Source of the DNA: Candidatus Leptovillus gracilis
Lineage (GTDB): Bacteria; Chloroflexota; Anaerolineae; Promineifilales; Promineifilaceae
DNA: 64,000 nucleotides
Direction of reading: 5' to 3'
Assembly (NCBI GenBank): GCA_016716065.1
Contig: JADJXA010000008.1
Location: 124,001-188,000, forward strand
Below are positions 1 to 9,100 of the stretch, piece after piece; position 1 is the first letter of the stretch, and each line of letters opens with the position of its first letter. The position numbers and the translations under genes were made by a program. Under the pieces are notes generated by a model that saw only the letters and a program-made list of their open reading frames with translations, was not told the DNA's origin and did not search any database.

Positions 1-1
1 C

Positions 2-52
2 GGTACGGAGCGTGACATCCGGGTCAACGTGGCAGGAGGAGGTAGATCATGA
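2..52 (+). CDS. C-terminal end of an upstream eCIS gene (partial)
   Basis: Frame 2 is open from the window edge and ends in TGA at 50-52. The stop overlaps the next ATG (49) in an ATGA junction, as in the rest of this operon. Only about 16 residues are visible (ending VNVAGGGRS), too few to identify the product. From gene order in eCIS loci it is probably a tube or sheath-type tail protein. That assignment is inference. Confidence 0.5.
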   Translation, partial: GTERDIRVNVAGGGRS

Positions 53-233
53 GCGATTGGGCTAATCTCGCCGCCCACGTCGCCCGTGTGTACGCCTGCC
101 TGGCACGTCACGCCGGTGAAACTGAAGAGCCGCCCTCGCCCGCTGGTCTGGTGGCCTCCCATCAAATTATCGCCGCGAGTACGCCAAGCTCCAGCGCAAG
201 CTGGCCCGCAGCGAAACGGAGGGCTGGCTGTGA
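49..233 (+). pseudogene. Small eCIS assembly protein (DUF6760-like), frameshifted
   Basis: A good ribosome site (GGAGGAGG) precedes ATG 49. Frame 1 starts MSDWANLAAHVARVY, then the plausible protein seems to continue in frame 2 (PAWHV...VWWPP) and finish in frame 3 (REYAKLQRKLARSETEGWL, stop TGA 231-233). The end is typical of the short charged proteins of about 60 residues found beside eCIS tube genes (DUF6760 type). No single frame gives the whole protein, so at least two indels are needed. They could be real decay or assembly errors. The next gene starts on its stop codon, as expected if the frame-3 end is genuine. The family name is moderately sure. Confidence 0.45.
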
Positions 234-475
234 ACCTGAATTTGAACATTGAAGAGTTGGTTTTGGCGGGCGTTGACAAGGGGGAGGAAACGGCCGTTCT
301 CGCCGCCCTGGAAGCGGAGCTGACGCGGCTGTTTAGCGAGGCGCCGTTTTCTAATCGGCAATTGTCAATTGTCAATCGTCAATTGCCGATGAATATCACG
401 GCAATGCCAGGCGCGACGCCGGAAGCAATTGGTCAGCAAATCGGCCGTGCCATTTATAGAGCAGCTTGGTCATGA
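230..475 (+). CDS. Small eCIS-associated protein (about 81 aa)
   Basis: It starts at GTG 230, which overlaps the upstream TGA (GTGA coupling). The product begins VNLNLNIEELVLAGV and ends PEAIGQQIGRAIYRAAWS. This two-ended pattern (an IEELVLxG start and a GxxIGxxIxRAIY end) is a recurrent small protein of eCIS clusters, of unknown biochemical role. The reading frame is open further upstream (from 86), but that part overlaps the preceding gene. Residues 20-27 (DKGEETAV) are encoded by a copy of the dispersed AACGGCCGTT motif (289-298). The next gene starts at 472, again overlapping the stop. Confidence 0.6.
   Translation: MNLNLNIEELVLAGVDKGEETAVLAALEAELTRLFSEAPFSNRQLSIVNRQLPMNITAMPGATPEAIGQQIGRAIYRAAWS
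289..298. repeat. Representative copy of the dispersed AACGGCCGTT palindrome
   Basis: This perfect 10-bp palindrome is one of many copies. Others include 936-945, 46649-46658 and examples near 5281, 7563, 8360, 10628, 11076, 13288 and 35945. I noted more than thirty copies of the core ACGGCCGT in the first 15 kb alone. Copies lie in genes (coding NGR or TAV), in promoters and in intergenic DNA. Confidence 0.9.
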
Positions 476-662
476 GTGAAAAAACCGCACAAAAAAAGCT
501 TTACTTAGTGATCATCCAGAAATAAGTTCGTAGTAACGGCTTTAGCCGTCCAGACCGCTAAAGCGGTTACTACAAGCCAAAACACCTGTCAAAAAGAGGA
601 AAAGCGGGCAAGAATTTCTGGAAAAGCTAAAGACGCAAAACGTCATCGGGGGGCGGCAATAG
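472..662 (+). pseudogene. Small eCIS-operon gene interrupted by a palindromic repeat
   Basis: ATG 472 overlaps the previous stop and opens MSEKTAQKKLYLVIIQK, then hits TAA at 523. A 42-bp palindrome follows at 531-572. Beyond it frame 3 is open again and reads TPVKKRKSGQEFLEKLKTQNVIGGRQ, with stop TAG at 660. A lysine-rich start and end on either side of a repeat look like one short protein (about 45 residues) split by the repeat. The family is not recognised. Position in the operon suggests an assembly or adaptor protein, but no function can be claimed. Confidence 0.4.
531..572. repeat. 42-bp imperfect palindrome
   Basis: TAGTAACGGCTTTAGCCGT and its inverted partner ACCGCTAAAGCGGTTACTA form a 19-bp stem with two mismatches. 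A related sequence lies at 52584-52625, so this is a dispersed palindromic family and not a local hairpin only. It is not followed by a T-tract, so it is not an obvious terminator. Confidence 0.7.
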
Positions 663-681
663 ACAACGTCTCAGGAGAGAT

Positions 682-1341
682 ATGATGGTTTATTCAACTG
701 TTAGCCCGCGCACCTTAAAAGGGGCCATCGTGGCCATCGACGCCAACCAGCCACGGCCGTTTACCATCCTTTTTCAGTACAACCCGGAAAAGGTGCAGCG
801 CTCGCTGCAGCCGCGGCTATTGGGTGGGGATGGCGGGCAGCAGTTGGAAACGCTGCGCTACACCGGCCCGCCCGTGGAAACCATCAACGTGGAAATCACC
901 ATCCACGCCGCCGAGCAGTTGGACAAAGGGGAGGAAACGGCCGTTTCCTTCGGCATCCACCCCCAACTGGCCGCCCTGGAAATTCTGGCCTATCCGCAAA
1001 GCCAACAAGTGGTGCAAAACGGCCGTTTGGCCGCCCAGGGCGCTATCGAAATCGGCCCCTATACCGCGCCGCTCACCCTCTTCGTCTGGGGGCGCAGCCG
1101 TGTGATGCCCGTCACTCTCACCGGCTTTACCATGCAAGAACAGCTTTTCGACACCCGCCTCAACCCGCTGCAAGCCACCCTCACCCTCAACATGCGCAGT
1201 CTCAGCTACGCCGATCTCGACAGCAGCCACCGCGGCTACCACCTCTTCCTGGCCTACCAGCAGATCAAAGAAGGACTGGCGCAGCGCTGGGCTACCGGCG
1301 ACGCCGGCGCCTTTACCGGCGTTGATAGCGGCAGATTTTAA
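682..1341 (+). CDS. eCIS baseplate/tube adaptor, Afp7-like
   Basis: The product links the inner tube to the baseplate hub in contractile injection particles. The sequence has the family's N-terminal signature (FTILFQYNPEKVQRSLQP, residues 27-44), the LRYTGPP block and GIHPQLAALEILAYP (about residues 90-104). The end lacks the LysM domain seen in longer Afp7/Pvc7 proteins; that domain seems to be the separate next gene. ATG 682 and ATG 685 are both possible, with AGGAG at 673-677; 685 has the better spacing. The DKGEETAV insertion near residue 81 is coded by an AACGGCCGTT copy. The upstream gap holds the repeat-broken gene. Confidence 0.85.
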   Translation: MMVYSTVSPRTLKGAIVAIDANQPRPFTILFQYNPEKVQRSLQPRLLGGDGGQQLETLRYTGPPVETINVEITIHAAEQLDKGEETAVSFGIHPQLAALEILAYPQSQQVVQNGRLAAQGAIEIGPYTAPLTLFVWGRSRVMPVTLTGFTMQEQLFDTRLNPLQATLTLNMRSLSYADLDSSHRGYHLFLAYQQIKEGLAQRWATGDAGAFTGVDSGRF

Positions 1342-1356
1342 CAAAGGAGCAGCGCC

Positions 1357-1665
1357 ATGCTTAACCCCGACAGCCGTTACTATCACCTGGAAGAAGCCAT
1401 TTATGAAGCTCCAAACGGCCGTAAAATCGTTTACAAACGACGCCGCTTCTTGCCACAAGGCGAACCCATCCCGGAACTGCAACAGGTCACCCTCGCTCCC
1501 GATGACCGCCTCGACCTGATCGCCGCCCGCGCCCTGGGCGACCCGCTCGCCTTCTGGCAAATCGCCGACGCCAACAATGCCTTGAATCCCGCAGACCTGA
1601 CCGGCGCGGCCCAGATTGGTCGCAACCTCAAAATCCCCATCCCCCAATTCAAGGAAGCGACATGA
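1357..1665 (+). CDS. eCIS LysM-like baseplate protein
   Basis: A 102-residue protein with a LysM/gpX-like segment at about residues 48-95 (DRLDLIAARALGDPLAFWQIADAN, then ALNPADL and LKIPIP). In phage tails and eCIS particles such proteins sit between the tube adaptor and hub, where they organise the baseplate rather than bind peptidoglycan. AAAGGAG precedes ATG 1357. The end overlaps the next start by four bases (ATGA). Confidence 0.8.
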   Translation: MLNPDSRYYHLEEAIYEAPNGRKIVYKRRRFLPQGEPIPELQQVTLAPDDRLDLIAARALGDPLAFWQIADANNALNPADLTGAAQIGRNLKIPIPQFKEAT

Positions 1666-2807
1666 CCATTCAATCCGTCCGTCTGGCGCTTTATTTAGGG
1701 CACGGACATCCCACGCCGGCCCCGGCCAACATTACCAAAGCCGTGCAGCAGGTGACGGTCAGGCAGGATGACGGCGGCGCTCAGGGCTTCTCGCTTACCC
1801 TGCGAGCGGAACGAGATTGGGCCGGCCGGCCGGATTATGCCCTGCTGCACGCCGCAAAACTCAAACCGGGCAGCCGCCTTGTCATCGCCATGACCTTAAA
1901 CGCCACGCCCAGCGTCTTGCTGGATGGCGTGATAGACCACATCCAGCTAAACCCGCCCCAAGCGGGGCAGGCGGCCACCATCACCATAAGCGGCGGCGAT
2001 GTCAGCCGCCTGATGGACCTGGTTGACGTGAACATGGCCTTACCGCTGCCGAATATAACGGCCGTTGTCACCGCCATTCTCGCCAAATACATCCCCCTGG
2101 GCATTACCCCGGCCATCATCCCGACCATCAAAGAATTCACCCGCTTGCCAATCGAACGTGCCTTCTTCCAGAAAGGGAGCGACCTGCATTATCTACGCAA
2201 ACTGGCCGGGGAAAACGGCTATATCTTCGTCATCAGACCTGGCCCGTTGCCCGGCCTCAGCCTGGCCTATTGGGGACCGCTCATCAAAGTGGGCCTACCC
2301 CAAAAAGGGTTGACGGTAGACATGGGCCACAGCACCAATATCGAGACCATCAACTTCGAGTACGATGCTCGCAAACCCCGGCAGGTTTACGGCCTGGTGG
2401 CTCAGGAAAACACGGCCGTGCCTGTCCCCGTCCTCAGCCTCACCAACATATACCCACCCCCGCTGGCCAGCCACTCCCCCTTTCTCTATAACCAGCCCTA
2501 CATCAAAAAAGAGCGACAAACCATCAGCAAAGGGGGCAGCGTGACCGAAGCTTACCTACAGGCCCAGGCCCGCGTGGATGAATCTGCCGACAGCGTCGTC
2601 AGAGTCACTGGTACGCTCAACGCCTTGCAATATGGGGCCATCCTGCGCGCCCCTGGCATCGTAGGGTTGTGCGGCGCCGGTCAGGCCCACGACGGCTATT
2701 ACTACGTTAAAAGTGTCACCCACACCATCAGCCAGGGACGGTATCAACAGCAATTTGTCCTCGGCCGCGAAGGGTTGGGTAGTATCGTCAACAGGATAAA
2801 CCCATGA
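1662..2807 (+). CDS. eCIS hub protein, phage late-control gpD/gp27-like
   Basis: 381 residues, related to phage gpD and the gp27-like half of VgrG or Afp8. It is expected to form the trimeric ring joining tube and spike. Family features are the LLDGVIDHIQ block (about residue 86), ISGGDVSRLMDLVD (about 109-122), the FFQKGSDLHYLRKLAGENGYIF helix-strand segment (about 168-189) and the C-terminal YYYVKSVTHTISQGRYQQQFVLGREG. In Afp8 and VgrG the gp27-like and gp5-like parts are fused. Here they are separate genes overlapping by four bases, which implies co-translation. Confidence 0.85.
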   Translation: MTIQSVRLALYLGHGHPTPAPANITKAVQQVTVRQDDGGAQGFSLTLRAERDWAGRPDYALLHAAKLKPGSRLVIAMTLNATPSVLLDGVIDHIQLNPPQAGQAATITISGGDVSRLMDLVDVNMALPLPNITAVVTAILAKYIPLGITPAIIPTIKEFTRLPIERAFFQKGSDLHYLRKLAGENGYIFVIRPGPLPGLSLAYWGPLIKVGLPQKGLTVDMGHSTNIETINFEYDARKPRQVYGLVAQENTAVPVPVLSLTNIYPPPLASHSPFLYNQPYIKKERQTISKGGSVTEAYLQAQARVDESADSVVRVTGTLNALQYGAILRAPGIVGLCGAGQAHDGYYYVKSVTHTISQGRYQQQFVLGREGLGSIVNRINP

Positions 2808-3478
2808 GCAACTTTTACGGCAAATATCGCGGCAAAGTCGTCAACAATATCGATCCTCTGATGCGCGGCCGCCTCATCACCCTGGTTCCGGCCGTCTCTG
2901 AACTTCCTCTCAGTTGGGCGTTGCCCTGCCTCCCCTACGCCGGGCCAGGCGTCGGTTTTTTCGCCCTGCCGCCCATCGGGGCCAACGTCTGGGTCGAATT
3001 CGAGGGCGGCGATCCTAACTACCCCATCTGGAGCGGCTGCTTTTGGGGTGATGGGCAGGCTCCGGCCAAACCGGCCGTTCCCACCACCATCACGCTAAAA
3101 ACCCAGGCTACCACGCTGGAGATCAACGATTTGCTCGCCACCGCTTCTCTCACCACCGTCACCCCCTCCGGTCCTGTCAAAATTGAGCAGGGGCCGGGGG
3201 GTATCAGCCTGACCGTCGGCCCCACCAGCTTCAAAATCACGCTGCAAGCAGTCGAAGCCAGCCTATCGCCATCCAGTCTGGCGCTCAGGCCGGACGGTAT
3301 CGCTCTGCAAAACGCCAGCGCTTCGGCCAACATCGCGCCGGGCGGCCTCAGCATTAAAAACGGCGCGGCCGACATCACCCTCAGCCCGTCTAGCATCGAA
3401 ATCAAAAATGGCGCGGCCAGCGTCGTTCTCTCACCAGCGTCTGTTTCCCTCAATAACGGCGCTCTGGAGGTGATGTAA
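2804..3478 (+). CDS. eCIS central spike, gpV/gp5 OB-fold protein with repeat shaft
   Basis: The N-terminal 90 residues match the OB-fold of gpV and VgrG proteins (YRGKVVNNIDPLMRGRLITLVP, then PPIGANVWVEFEGGDPNYPIW). The remainder is a repetitive beta-rich shaft; the last 50 residues repeat a roughly 15-residue unit around LSPSS-IKNGAA. Together these predict a trimeric needle that carries the PAAR tip encoded next. The start is ATGA-coupled to the hub gene. At 224 residues it is a compact stand-alone spike. Confidence 0.85.
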   Translation: MSNFYGKYRGKVVNNIDPLMRGRLITLVPAVSELPLSWALPCLPYAGPGVGFFALPPIGANVWVEFEGGDPNYPIWSGCFWGDGQAPAKPAVPTTITLKTQATTLEINDLLATASLTTVTPSGPVKIEQGPGGISLTVGPTSFKITLQAVEASLSPSSLALRPDGIALQNASASANIAPGGLSIKNGAADITLSPSSIEIKNGAASVVLSPASVSLNNGALEVM

Positions 3479-3479
3479 T

Positions 3480-3803
3480 ATGCCTGGATTTTTGCTCCAC
3501 GTTGGCGCGGCGGTGCAGTGCGCCCATGGCGGCCTGGCCCAACCCACCGCGCCCAATCCGCGCGTCCGGGTGATGGGGCAGCCTATCGTGACCCTGGGCG
3601 CCCCTTTCGTGGTTGCCGGTTGCGCTTTTCCGCCGCCACCGGCCGGCAACGGCCCCTGCGTCACGGCCAATTGGGTAATGGGCGCGACGCGCGTCCGCTC
3701 TATGGGCCAGCCGGTGTTGCTGCAAGATAGCCATGCGGTGTGTACGCCGACCGGTACGCCGTTGACCATCGGCGTGGTCCAGACTCGAGTCAAGGGGATG
3801 TGA
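3480..3803 (+). CDS. PAAR-like spike tip protein
   Basis: A 107-residue glycine- and proline-rich protein that caps the spike, Afp10-like. Visible features are repeated short beta units with conserved Cys and His (HVGAAVQCAHGG, VMGQPIVTLG, VAGCAF, MGQPVLLQDSHAVCTPTG), typical of the PAAR/DUF4280 cone that binds a metal at its apex. The start lies just after the spike stop. The stop (3801-3803) overlaps the GTG start of the next gene. Confidence 0.85.
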   Translation: MPGFLLHVGAAVQCAHGGLAQPTAPNPRVRVMGQPIVTLGAPFVVAGCAFPPPPAGNGPCVTANWVMGATRVRSMGQPVLLQDSHAVCTPTGTPLTIGVVQTRVKGM

Positions 3804-4159
3804 ACGTGGCCCACCTCCAATTTCCTTACCAGATAGACAGCCGGGGACAAACGGCCGTTGCCACCCCCGACGACCACATCAACCAGCTCGTTACCCAGGT
3901 TCTCTTTACCAACCCGGGCGAGCGCGTCAACCGCCCCGACTTTGGCGCGGGCGTGCTGCAACTCATGTTCGCCCCCCACAACGACGAAATGGCCGCCGCC
4001 GCCGAATTCCTAATTCGCGGCGCGCTCCAGCAATGGCTAGGCGACCTGATCCAGGTCGAAACCGTGTCGTTACGCGGCGAGGAAGCGCAAATCGCCATCC
4101 TCATTCAGTATATCCGCCGCCACGACGGGCAGCGCCAACTCATAGAGCTAACCCCATGA
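3800..4159 (+). CDS. eCIS baseplate wedge protein, gp25-like
   Basis: GTG 3800 overlaps the PAAR stop (GTGA); GTG 3806 is a second in-frame option. The protein shows the gp25/GPW signature: FPYQIDSRGQTAV, then HINQLVTQVLFTNPGERVNRPDFGAGV (about residues 27-53) and LxxMFAP. In T4 and eCIS particles gp25 starts sheath polymerisation from the baseplate; this is family knowledge. The end overlaps the next gene by four bases. Confidence 0.88.
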   Translation: MNVAHLQFPYQIDSRGQTAVATPDDHINQLVTQVLFTNPGERVNRPDFGAGVLQLMFAPHNDEMAAAAEFLIRGALQQWLGDLIQVETVSLRGEEAQIAILIQYIRRHDGQRQLIELTP

Positions 4160-6174
4160 CTCAGAACGCCGCCGCCAGCCACCCCTTCACGCCACCAGAG
4201 ATTGACTATCTGAGCCGCGATTTTGCCAGCCTGCGCCAGGTGATGTTGGACCATCTGGCCACGCTTGCGCCGCAGTGGCAAGAAGATAATCTGGCCGACC
4301 TCGGCCACGTTTTGCTGGATATTCTGGCCCATGCTGGCGACCAACTCAGCTATTTCCAGGATGCCGTCGCTACCGAAGCCTATTTGGGCACCGCTCGCCG
4401 CCGCGAATCCGTCCGCCGCCACGCCCGCCTGCTCGACTATTTTCTGCACGAAGGGTGTAACGCCCGCGTTCTCGTCCACGTCAACGTCAGCCAAGAGGCG
4501 ACGCTGCCACCTGGCACGCTCTTTCTGACCGCCGCCAACAGCAGCCCCGTCATCGCGCTCGATTCGGCCGTCTACCGGCAGGCGCTCGCCCAAAAAGCCC
4601 ACGTTTTTGAATCCATGCAGCCGGTTCACCTCTACCCGGCCCACAACGAAATTCCTTTTTTTGTCCCTGACGATGAGCTTCCCTGGCTGCCAACCGGGGC
4701 GACCAGCGCCCGCTTGCATAACGATCCGCCCCTCTATTTGCAAGTCGGGGAGTTCTTGCTTTTCCAGGAGATCGCCAATCGCGCCACCGGCGATCCTTTG
4801 ACCGCCGACCCCACCCGCTGCCATGCGGTCCGCCTGACGCGAATCTTGGCCTATGCCCATCAGGGGCGGGCTGTCTTGGAGATTGGTTGGGATAGCGCCG
4901 ACGCGCCGCCCTTCGACCTGGTGTTGGAACGGCGTAGGGGGCAATCTCAACCGCAGCCCATCAGCGTGGCGCGGGGCAACCTGGCATTGGCCGACGACGG
5001 CCGTACGACCACCGTCACCCTCCCCACCGTTCTCCCCGACCAACGATACCTGCCACGTCTCACCGCCCAGCCCCTCATCTACGCCGAACCGCTGCCAGCC
5101 GAACCCCGTCCTCTCAGCCTGCTGCTGCGACAAAATCCGCGCCGCGCCCTGCCCACCGTGCAGCTTTGGCAGCGTCACCACGTCGCCAACGCTCAACCAG
5201 CCCAAGGCCGTTGCCTGCCCCTGCCCGATGGCGGCATGTTGATTTTCGATGCGGTTGAGCAAGAAATGGTTTGGGCGGAAAACGGCCGTTTCCACCACAC
5301 TCTCCCCTGGCAAGTCCGCCGCGAACTGCTCAACAGCGGCCCCTTCGCCCGGGATTTCGTTGTCGAAATCGCCAACAGCGGTGAAGCCCGGCTGCGCTTT
5401 GGCTTTGGCGATGTGGGCTGGCAGCCCCAACCCGGCGACCAGTTCACGGCCGTTTTCCGCATCGGCAACCGCGGCAACATCGGACCAGACGCCATCAACC
5501 ATATTGTTTTGCCCAAAGGCGACCCGGCCGGCGCGGCCGTGCGCCGCGTCAGCAATCCCCTGCCTGCGGTGGGCGGCCAGGTCCGCGAGCCACAAGAAAC
5601 CGCCCGCCTGCTGGCCCCGGCCAGCCTGGGCGGCCAACTGCGCTGCGTCACGGCCGAAGATTATGCGGCGCAGATGTTGCAGCACCCAGAGGTAGCCGAA
5701 GCGCAGGCCAGGTTGGTACCCGGCCCGCTGTGGCAAACGGCCGTTATCTCCGTCCGTCGCCGCCACCTGCCTTTCGACAATCAATTCCGCCAGGAATTGG
5801 CCGACTTTATTCGCCCCTACCTCCTCGTCGGCGCCGACGTAGAGATTCGTGAGCCAGAGATCATCAGCGTCTACCTGGCGCTGACCGTCACGCCCCGCCC
5901 CGGCGTCGCCCCCGCCCTCTTGCGCGAAGCGCTGCGCGCCGCCTTCAACGAGACAGCGGACGGTTTTTTCTACCCGCCGCGCTTCCAGATCGGCCAATCG
6001 CTCTACCAGAGCCAGGTTGTCGCTCACGCCCTGGCCGTGCCCGGCGTACAGCGCGTCGCCTGCCAACTGCGGCCCAGCCCAGAGGCCGAGCCTCAGGAAG
6101 AGATTCGCGTGCCGCAAACGGCCGTTTTACGCCTGTTGGCCCCGGTCAGTATCGAGGTGCGCCATGCCCAATGA
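4156..6174 (+). CDS. eCIS baseplate protein, J-like (Afp11-type)
   Basis: About 672 residues. The N-terminus (EIDYLSRDFASLRQVMLDHL, then LGHVLLDILAHAGDQLSYFQDAVATEAYLGTARRRESVRRHARLLDY) is diagnostic of J-like/gp6-type wedge proteins of eCIS loci. The C-terminal third holds the beta-sandwich part with LGGQLRCVTAEDYA and FNPxVxxR-like strands. The frame is open from 4033, but the start is placed at ATG 4156, which overlaps the gp25 stop. The end overlaps the next gene by 11 bases. AACGGCCGTT copies encode ENGRF (near 5281) and TAV segments without breaking the frame. Confidence 0.88.
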   Translation: MTQNAAASHPFTPPEIDYLSRDFASLRQVMLDHLATLAPQWQEDNLADLGHVLLDILAHAGDQLSYFQDAVATEAYLGTARRRESVRRHARLLDYFLHEGCNARVLVHVNVSQEATLPPGTLFLTAANSSPVIALDSAVYRQALAQKAHVFESMQPVHLYPAHNEIPFFVPDDELPWLPTGATSARLHNDPPLYLQVGEFLLFQEIANRATGDPLTADPTRCHAVRLTRILAYAHQGRAVLEIGWDSADAPPFDLVLERRRGQSQPQPISVARGNLALADDGRTTTVTLPTVLPDQRYLPRLTAQPLIYAEPLPAEPRPLSLLLRQNPRRALPTVQLWQRHHVANAQPAQGRCLPLPDGGMLIFDAVEQEMVWAENGRFHHTLPWQVRRELLNSGPFARDFVVEIANSGEARLRFGFGDVGWQPQPGDQFTAVFRIGNRGNIGPDAINHIVLPKGDPAGAAVRRVSNPLPAVGGQVREPQETARLLAPASLGGQLRCVTAEDYAAQMLQHPEVAEAQARLVPGPLWQTAVISVRRRHLPFDNQFRQELADFIRPYLLVGADVEIREPEIISVYLALTVTPRPGVAPALLREALRAAFNETADGFFYPPRFQIGQSLYQSQVVAHALAVPGVQRVACQLRPSPEAEPQEEIRVPQTAVLRLLAPVSIEVRHAQ

Positions 6175-9100
6175 TTCCCCCTTCCACCTCATGCCGCTGC
6201 TGCAACCCCAAAAAGAGGGTCCGACCCGCGTGAATCCACCCGGCCTCACGGCCCTCACCTATCGCGCCGGTAGCTACAGCGACTTCGTCACCCGGATGTT
6301 GCAACGCCTGCGCGAGCAACCGGTCGGCGATAGCCACGGCGACGTCCAATATCCACTGCGCCACCTCAATCTGCTTGCCGGGGAGGATATGACCCTGGCC
6401 CTGATTCGCGCCTGGGCCATCGTGGCCGACATCATCGCCTTTTACCAGGAGCGCATCATCAATGAAGGCTACCTGCGCACCGCCACCGAGCGTCGTTCCG
6501 TCTTAGAATTGACTCGCGCGATCGGGTACGAATTGGCTCCGCCGCTGGCGGCCACGACGTATCTGGCCTTCTACGCGCTGAACAATCCCGACGCGCCTGG
6601 ACCGCTGCGGATTCCGGCCGGCACGGCCGTGCAAAGTGTGCCCGCCCCTTTTTCCCCCCATGAGGCCGTGAAGGCCATTGTCCAGGGCACAACCGGCGCA
6701 GACCCCACCGCCAACCTGCCCATCATCTTTGAAACAACCGGCGACCTCAGGGCCCGCCCTGAATGGAACGAACTCAAGCCGTCGCGTTTCGTGGGCGCGC
6801 CCTGGCCGGCGGCCCAACCCGGCCAGGAACGAACTTTGCGACTGAATGGGCTGCAAACCGGGCTTAAACCGGGCGATGGCCTGCTTATTATCAGCGGCAG
6901 CGCGGCGAGCAGCCAAAACCTTGCCGCCTGGGAACTGCTGCTGCTGGATGGCGTGTCGCCTAACCCCACGGCCGGGTACACGGCCGTTACCTGGCAGCAA
7001 TCACACGGCCCCACACCAGCCGAAGGCATTCCTGCGCCCCAAGCCTTCGCCCTACGCCGCCAGAGCGCACTCTATGCTTACGCGGCCGGTTCCGTCTTTT
7101 GCGCCAACGATGGCGCCTGGCTGCCGGCCAACATCGGCCTGCCCGCCAAACCGGTGCGGGCGGCGGCCAACGGGCGCGGACGCGCCTATGTAGCTGTGGA
7201 AACGACGCTTTACAGCTCCCGCGACCTGGGCGACACCTGGCAACCGCTGACCACCGGCCTGCCCCCCAAAGAGATTTATGCCGTCGCCGCCAGCGCCGCA
7301 GGCGCGGTCGCCATCGGGAGCGATGATGGCAGCGTGTTTCTCTCGCAAGATGGTGGCGCTGGCTGGACGCCGCTCAGCGGCCCCGGTGAGGTGGAAATCC
7401 TTACCGGCTGGCGGCGCTTCTTCCAGCCAGTGCGCCACAAACTCCCCAAGACCATCGTGCGCGCCCTCTGGCATACCGATGACAAAGGGCCTTCCCTGCT
7501 GGCCGGGACGGATAAGGGCGTCTTTGCCTATGTCACGGAAGCGAATCGTTGGACGCCGCTGAACGGCCGTTTCCCCAACCTGGACCGCGAGACAGGGGAA
7601 GCAGCATTGTCAGTAAGGGCGTTAACGGCCGTTGCCAACGGCAAACGCCTCCTCGCCGGGACCAGCAGCGGCGTTTTCCCGGTCGAGCCGCTCTTTCGCC
7701 CGCCGGACAATAAGCTGCTGCTGGCCTTCCTCGCCTTTGTCCTGCTGCTGCCTGCCGTGGTGGCCCGTCTACTCCAGTCCGCAACGGCCGTTCTTACCGG
7801 TCCACTCACCCAATTCGCCCTGTTGGTAACACTGCTGGTCTTGCTCTACCTGCTCCAGCCCCGCCGCCTGACAGCGTTAAGCGGGCTGATCGCCCTGGCA
7901 TTTTACGCCACCCAGAGCGAGTGGGTTGTTTCCGACCAGATTATCTTCCTCTTGCAAAATTTACTGGCGCAAGCAGGATCGGCAGTGGATGGCGCGTTGC
8001 TGATCAACCCGCTCTTGCTGCTGTTATTGGCCTTGCTGGGGGCCAATCTTCTTTTTGCCGCCCTGGGGCAACTGCCCGGACTGATGCGCCGTGCGTTCCC
8101 TTTTCTACAGGCCAAATCAACCCAACCATCTGTTTATGATTTACTGCCCGTCGGCGATTCAGTATATGCGGCCACCGACCAGGGTATTTTTCGCCTGACG
8201 GCCGTTCCCGGCTGGCGCGTTCGTTGGGCTGCCTGGCTGCGGCGGCTCTTCCGGGGGCCGGAACCGGAGACATGGACGGCCGTTTCCCTCTGGCCCATCA
8301 GCGACTCTCCCGCCGACGAGCAGGCGTCGCGCACGGTCTATGCCCTGGCGCTGGATGAAAACGGCCGTTTAATGGCCGGGACCGCCTCCGGTGACATTTA
8401 CCTGCGGCTGGGTGACGACTGGCGGCGCGAGGCTGACCTGCCGCTTGCCAGTGTGCGGGCGATCTTGAATACGGGAAACGGCCGTCTCGCCGCCGGGCAA
8501 CCGGTGGAGGTGGTAGGCGAAAAGCGTTGGACGCGGGCGCAGCTTCGCGCCGGCGCGATTGACCTGCCGCTGCAACCCGCCAACGCGCCGCCGGGCAGCT
8601 ACGCGGTGGCTCTGGATGCGGAAAGCGCCGCTCTGCTCACCCTCACTGGCGCGGCCAATCTTTCCAGCCACGATGTCCGGCAAGGGGGGCAAATTACCCG
8701 CGTCACGGTCAAAGAAACGGCCGATTTGCCTAATTTCCAGCGCGGGCAAACCCGGTTCTACTACCAGAGCGAACCCCTGCCCTTATACGACGACTGTTTC
8801 CTGCCCCAACCGGTCGGCGGCGACCGCCTCCACCTCCAGCAAGAGAACCTGGGGCTGCAATCCGGCCAACGTCTGGCGTTGGTGGGCCTGCCCGTCGGCC
8901 AGACTGACCATCTGAGCAGCGAATTACTCGCAATTCAATCGGTCGCGGCGGGCGATGGCCGGACCCTGCTTACCCTGGCCGCGCCGCTGCGTCACAACTA
9001 CCAGCGTGACAGCGTGACGCTCTATGGCAATCTGGCCCCAGCCATTCACGGCGAGACGATTTACCATGAACCCTTGGGCGACAGCGACGGAACGCAAGCC

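Noticed and set aside
817..1647. Antisense open frame opposite the Afp7-like gene
   Set aside because: A shadow frame, as the sense genes are coupled members of the eCIS operon.
4105..6117. Long antisense open frame under the J-like gene
   Set aside because: It is a shadow of a GC-rich gene; its composition is unlike protein and the sense product has clear family motifs.
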